Below, piece after piece: positions 6,263 through 9,714 of a stretch of DNA of 9,714 nucleotides. Position numbers and translations under genes: made by a program. Positions within the stretch are counted from its first letter, which is position 1. The number at the start of each line of letters is the position of its first letter. The notes beneath the pieces were generated by a model. That model saw nothing but the letters and a program-made list of their open reading frames with translations. It had not been told where the DNA came from and searched no databases. This DNA is from an uncultured Prevotella sp. (GTDB lineage Bacteria > Bacteroidota > Bacteroidia > Bacteroidales > Bacteroidaceae): positions 1 to 9,714 of the forward strand of contig CAMUQM010000062.1 in NCBI GenBank assembly GCA_947095945.1. Reading direction: 5' to 3'.

Positions 6263-8794
6263 TTATAATGAATAGACCTTGAATTTCTGTAATTGTTGTG
6301 TGTCGGCAGTTGTCTGTATCACGCCGATATTTTGTTTGGTTGGACTGCCCTTTTGTGCATCGAAGGCATTGGTTCCAAAAATCTTATGTCCTTCACCCCC
6401 TCTTAGCTCAATGCGGATGTCGAAATCTTGGAGTGTATTAATAGCATCAAGCAGTTGGGAGAAGTTGGAATAACTCTTGAATGTTGCCAATGTATGGATA
6501 CCGAAAGCAGGACCATCACGCAAGATAGTTTGTAATGACTGCGTAATGGCAGGAATGTTATAACCCGACTTACGCATGGAGCGTACGTTAAAGAGATCTG
6601 CCAAAACAAGTAGCGTTCGGTCTCGTTCTTCCTCTCCTTTCTTGCGTTTTTCCAATTTATCGTATAAGGTAGTAATAACCTGTTCAATAGCAGCATCGTC
6701 TTCACAATAACTGATGTGTGGATATTTTGTCAGTCTCTGCAAAATTCCGTAGTTATTGCTATCAACATTTGTTTTGTCACAAAGATAGAATTCTGCCTTT
6801 TCATCGCTTTGCGTCACAGCCTGCTCCACAGAATGGTGAAGGATGGATAATGAAGCTGTTTCATCTCCACCGACGATCAATACATTAGAACCGTTTTGTC
6901 GGCTTAACTTATAGCCGGTATGTGATTCGATGAGGGCAGTAGGCTCACCCACAAAAATCTCACAAACTTTATCATTGACAGGCAATCCTCCTTGTGCAAC
7001 AATAGGGTTGTTTTTAATATATGCTGTTTGCTCTCCATCGTAGAGAAAACGTTTAAAAGGTTGATCTGTGCCATAACGGGAAATCACCTCCTTCTTGATA
7101 TTACTAATCAAATAATGAATCTTGGAGTCGCTGGCATAGGCACTTTGAAAACGCACATTCCCTTCGGAGAGGCCGCCACGTGAATTATAGATACCTTCGC
7201 CAGGCTTGGTAATTGTAGTGAAAGGAACATGGTTGCCGGAACCCAATAATTGGTCACAGTCACGTTCACTATTTAGTTTCAAACAGATTCTGAGTCCAAG
7301 ATGACTCATTGCTTGATGGATGTTAACACCGCTAAGCGACTGGGTTGACAGTATCAGGTTAATCCCGAAAGAGCGTCCCCTACGACCAATGTCATCTAAT
7401 GCTGCAGAAACGAAATTAGCCGTAGTGCTGCTTCCATCGAGTAGTTTCTGAAACTCATCAATAACAACAAGAATACGGGGAATCTTCTGTTCAGACACGG
7501 AATTGTATTTGGATAGATTTGACACATTACTTTCCTTAAACAAATCTCCCCGTCGTTCTATTTCTTCATAAAGATAATGGAGAACGCTCACACCATACTC
7601 ACGTTCGCTCCTCATGGATAGCACTTTGACATGAGGTAACTCTTCATAAATCTTAAATTCCGTACCTTCCTTGTAGTCAAGTAGTATGAATTGAAGTTCT
7701 TCGGGAGAGTAGAACCAAGCTCCATTACAGATAATGTTGTGGAGCAGTACTGTTTTACCAGAACCTGTAGCTCCACCTATAAGACAATGGTGTGGCGCAT
7801 CGTTGATGCCATCGTTTATGGAGAGCACAAAATTTTGTAAGTCAACAGAGTTTACCTTTCCGACAGGTATCTCAACGCCATCACTGGCATTCCTGCTCCA
7901 CAAATTGTTCTGATTGAGTTTACCAAGTATGTCAACCTCTGCTTTTTTATATTGTGATAGCCTATTGTTAATGAAATCCAAAATATCATCAAGCGTCGTG
8001 TCAGGAAAACTATCTGTCAATTGAAAATAGAATTTGCTGTTGAAGAATTCTTGGTGTGGAAGGTTTTTGATATACCAATCTTTAGTGTTGGGCGACTGAT
8101 AGATGGTTGTCATTATATCCAACAAGGCATAGGGAGTATAGTCGTAAGAATGGTTAGCCTTGTACGACATGTCCAAGTTCATTATCACCAAAATGCCCGC
8201 TTGCTTACCTGTTCGCACAATCCTTTCGATGGATTCACAGTGATCTTTCGACAGAGAGTTGGGATAATCGGCAATCATCAGTATGTGATAAGGCTTAGCC
8301 AATTCATCAGCATCAGCATTATATTCTATGAGGCTTTTTCCGAGATAGCGATGTCCTAAAACTTTCTGAATGATGTTGGGGATGTCGGTCTTTATTGTGG
8401 ATAAGGCTCGTCGAAGTTCATCAGGGTCTGTAAGGATGTTCTCTCCCTTAATCTTTGGACTAAGACTTGAAAGAGCTATTAGGTTTGCTCCAAGATTAGT
8501 TCCATCGTATAATGTAAACTTGCAAAGTCCGGGTGGTAGTGATAACAGCATTCGTAATGCTATAGTCTGCATGCAATTGTGTACCTGTTGGACATTCTCT
8601 TGATTTGAAAGAAAGCAAAAACCATTGATTTCTTTAAGAGGGAGAAGGGCAGGAATCATGCTTCCTGTTACCGTCCGCAATTCCCCTATATAGATAGACT
8701 CCGGGAACTTCGTGTCTTCTTCCAAAGACAGGTCAAAGTCTTTGGTATTGCTGGGCAATGGTTGGTGTGATGTATAGAAAGAACTTATTTCCAT
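6263..8794 (-). CDS. FtsK/SpoIIIE-type ATPase with three tandem modules (EccC-like)
   Basis: An 843-residue cytoplasmic P-loop ATPase of the FtsK/HerA superfamily, which drives movement of DNA or protein. The middle module (about 300-575) is complete: Walker A GGATGSGKT at 340-348, LLDYKEGTEF at 371-380, Walker B ILVVIDEF at 441-448, sensor-like GRSFGINLILSTQ at 473-485, and SERDCDQLLGSGN at 509-521. The first module (about 35-290) matches the fold pattern (YHILMIADYPN 169-179, GKQAGILVIMN 196-206) but has SNQENVQQ in the P-loop position. The third (about 605-843) is also degenerate (LIVGGDETASLS 639-650, TLLVLADLF 727-735, GPAFGIHTLAT 761-771). Such rows of modules occur in EccC/YukB of type VII secretion, but there those proteins have N-terminal membrane helices, absent here. 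ATG at 8794 is preferred; the frame opens further to a TTG at 8860 (865 aa), but a promoter-like box overlaps that codon. First gene of the operon. Whether the substrate is protein or DNA cannot be read from sequence. Confidence 0.9.
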   Translation of the reverse strand: MEISSFYTSHQPLPSNTKDFDLSLEEDTKFPESIYIGELRTVTGSMIPALLPLKEINGFCFLSNQENVQQVHNCMQTIALRMLLSLPPGLCKFTLYDGTNLGANLIALSSLSPKIKGENILTDPDELRRALSTIKTDIPNIIQKVLGHRYLGKSLIEYNADADELAKPYHILMIADYPNSLSKDHCESIERIVRTGKQAGILVIMNLDMSYKANHSYDYTPYALLDIMTTIYQSPNTKDWYIKNLPHQEFFNSKFYFQLTDSFPDTTLDDILDFINNRLSQYKKAEVDILGKLNQNNLWSRNASDGVEIPVGKVNSVDLQNFVLSINDGINDAPHHCLIGGATGSGKTVLLHNIICNGAWFYSPEELQFILLDYKEGTEFKIYEELPHVKVLSMRSEREYGVSVLHYLYEEIERRGDLFKESNVSNLSKYNSVSEQKIPRILVVIDEFQKLLDGSSTTANFVSAALDDIGRRGRSFGINLILSTQSLSGVNIHQAMSHLGLRICLKLNSERDCDQLLGSGNHVPFTTITKPGEGIYNSRGGLSEGNVRFQSAYASDSKIHYLISNIKKEVISRYGTDQPFKRFLYDGEQTAYIKNNPIVAQGGLPVNDKVCEIFVGEPTALIESHTGYKLSRQNGSNVLIVGGDETASLSILHHSVEQAVTQSDEKAEFYLCDKTNVDSNNYGILQRLTKYPHISYCEDDAAIEQVITTLYDKLEKRKKGEEERDRTLLVLADLFNVRSMRKSGYNIPAITQSLQTILRDGPAFGIHTLATFKSYSNFSQLLDAINTLQDFDIRIELRGGEGHKIFGTNAFDAQKGSPTKQNIGVIQTTADTQQLQKFKVYSL

Positions 8795-8857
8795 GATTCT
8801 GATATTATAATCAAATAGAACTTTATGACAAAAAATGTTGTAAGTATATGGCAAAGA

Positions 8858-8865
8858 CAAAACTA
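8858..8865 (-). promoter_or_regulatory. TAnnTTTG -7 box for the ATPase operon
   Basis: The minus strand reads TAGTTTTG here, a full match to the Bacteroidota -7 consensus TAnnTTTG. A start of transcription near 8851 would leave a leader of about 55 bases before the ATG at 8794. The upstream element is weak: the nearest TTTTG (8880-8884) is only 14 bases away instead of about 19-21. The call is therefore tentative. It argues against the TTG start at 8860, which lies inside the box. Confidence 0.4.
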
Positions 8866-9300
8866 GTAAGTGTTCCTAACAAAACATTTTCTGTTGTTTT
8901 GATGTCTTTTGCTTTTCAAAATACCAAAGCGAAATACAGACTTGACAGCAAGGAGAAAGCCTACCATTCAATACTATCTTCCGAATAAAAATACGACTAA
9001 TTGAGGGTTAAGAAACAAATACATTTTCCTGCATGAGAGTGTTCTTTGCTAATGAATTTGTCTAAATTCAATTTGCTTAACAACAAATTTAATTCGACAA
9101 ATATCATCCCAATATATTGCAACAATGCCGATCTTTGGTTAATGAAAATAGATGTAGAAATTATAATGTATCGTGCCATTATGTCTTCCTTTTATTATAT
9201 TTTATTTGCAAAGATACATAAAAGATGAATAGTTTCCAAAATATTTATTGTTTTATTGGTGTAAGGAAAAATTTTTCTCCAATTTCTAAGCTAATCATTA
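8866..9300. other. Gene-free AT-rich region upstream of the ATPase operon
   Basis: No supportable coding region on either strand; short frames here have no recognisable protein features. The only structure seen is an imperfect inverted repeat at 9056-9102. This stretch may carry control sequences for the operon, or may be decayed sequence next to the transposon remnant. Confidence 0.5.
9056..9102. repeat. Imperfect inverted repeat (hairpin)
   Basis: The arms 9056-9075 and 9084-9102 are nearly complementary around an eight-base spacer. ATTTGTC and AATTTG match at the two ends of the arm, with two mismatches and one extra base in between. It is AT-rich and lies about 260 bases upstream of the operon start. 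It could be an operator or the remnant of a mobile element end; nothing decides between these. Confidence 0.45.
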
Positions 9301-9564
9301 CGCGATTTCAGGATAAGTCTCCTCAAAAAAGAGTCCTAACTGTCTCATTTTTTCCACATGTACTGGCAATGCCTATGGTTTTAAAGCATGACACCATCCC
9401 ATTGTGTCCTTTCCATTCTTTGCAAGACCTGAAAACACCTTATTGAAATTACGTCTTATGTTATTAAAAACTATTATCATCGTACTGTCAACGATTGTCA
9501 TGACGGTGTATTTACCGAAAACATGTAATTTCATGAACATCATCATTTCGAAGATTATAAACAT
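9301..9564 (-). pseudogene. Decayed IS982-like transposase fragment
   Basis: The minus strand reads IVDSTMIIVFNNIRRNFNK followed by VFSGLAKNGKDTMGWCHALK. This matches the pattern of the central part of IS982-family transposases (FIDST..l.VC.n.RI..nKvF.gla..GKsTMGW.yGfKLH), including the Asp that normally starts the DDE catalytic triad. The frame meets a TAG at 9373-9375 straight after HALKP. It then stays open to 9301 without clear further similarity. Roughly 60 residues of an expected near-300-residue protein remain, with no start region and no later catalytic residues, so it is a dead fragment. The family assignment is from memory of the conserved pattern, not from a search. It ends three bases from the dispersed repeat. 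Confidence 0.7.
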
Positions 9565-9567
9565 ACA

Positions 9568-9622
9568 ACAATTGCCACATATTACCAGATTTTATAATGT
9601 TTTTTTATCCCGAATTCGCGTA
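9568..9622. repeat. Dispersed intergenic repeat, right copy
   Basis: A second copy of the repeat at 1-55, in the same orientation, 47 of 55 bases identical. Here the minus-strand frame ending REFGIKKHYKIW-stop (stop at 9582-9584) stays open for 43 codons to the right window edge, unlike in the left copy. It lies directly beside the decayed transposase, suggesting that the repeat and the insertion sequence may share a history. Confidence 0.7.
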
Positions 9623-9714
9623 TATATTTAGGGAAGGCAAACTCGGCAGTCGGCTTGCTTTCCACAACCTTTGCAGCAGGGAGCCAAAGACTATCTATGA
9701 GGAAATGAAAGTGG
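9623..9714. other. Right window edge: hairpin-forming sequence, possible edge of another repeat or gene
   Basis: No gene can be called. GGAAGGCAA at 9632-9640 can pair with TTGCTTTCC at 9655-9663 (nine pairs, one of them G-T) around a 14-base loop. The minus strand is open from 9713 through this stretch into the repeat, reading SLWLPAAKVVESK and PTAEFAFPKYIREFG, which may be part of a coding frame or chance. On the plus strand an ATG at 9705 lies too near the edge to judge. Confidence 0.35.

Noticed and set aside
9225..9446. 73-residue plus-strand frame with TTTATTTG upstream at 9201
   Set aside because: No recognisable domain, it overlaps the decayed transposase antisense, and the promoter-like box has no paired upstream element.
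9458..9631. 57-residue plus-strand frame starting MLLKTIIIVLSTIVMTVYLP
   Set aside because: It looks like a small membrane peptide, but it is antisense to the transposase remnant and runs through the dispersed repeat, so the hydrophobic start is most likely chance.

Overview
The window looks like chromosomal DNA from a member of the Bacteroidota, probably the Bacteroidales (Prevotella/Bacteroides-like). The basis is AT-rich DNA with little Shine-Dalgarno sequence, signal peptides ending in an '-SAQ' type cleavage site, a GLUG-repeat surface protein with the C-terminal layout common in this phylum, a TAnnTTTG promoter box, and a decayed IS982-like transposase. The phylum is inferred from these features and no rRNA marker is present.

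Left part (1-2986, plus strand): after a short intergenic region that opens with a dispersed repeat, two secreted beta-rich proteins follow each other 19 bases apart. The first (394 aa) carries three degenerate beta-repeats. The second (527 aa) is a GLUG-repeat protein. Both have signal peptides and end in a small beta-rich tail that resembles type IX secretion or sorting domains, so both are probably exported, possibly to the surface.

Centre (3189-8794, minus strand): four tightly packed genes (gaps of 15, 7 and 4 bases) run convergently towards the first pair. In transcription order they encode a soluble FtsK/SpoIIIE-type ATPase with three ATPase-like modules of which only the middle one keeps Walker A and B; a long coiled coil with one membrane anchor and C-terminal MORN repeats; an exported protein with six Sel1 repeats; and a 199-aa protein with two YxxGYxDGY motifs and a helical-hairpin C-terminus. 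A 26-bp perfect inverted repeat closes the operon, and a TAnnTTTG box lies about 64 bases before the preferred start of the ATPase gene. The gene set and the multi-module ATPase recall EccC/YukB of type VII secretion. My working hypothesis is a transport or envelope machine in which the coiled-coil protein links a cytoplasmic motor to the periplasm and the last gene encodes a substrate or adaptor. This rests on architecture only.

Right part (8866-9714): no intact gene. It holds an imperfect hairpin, a decayed IS982-like transposase fragment on the minus strand, and a second copy of the dispersed repeat found at base 1 (47 of 55 bases identical, same orientation). A weaker inverted copy sits just after the GLUG gene. 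The window is therefore bracketed by short repeats, with transposon debris at the right edge.
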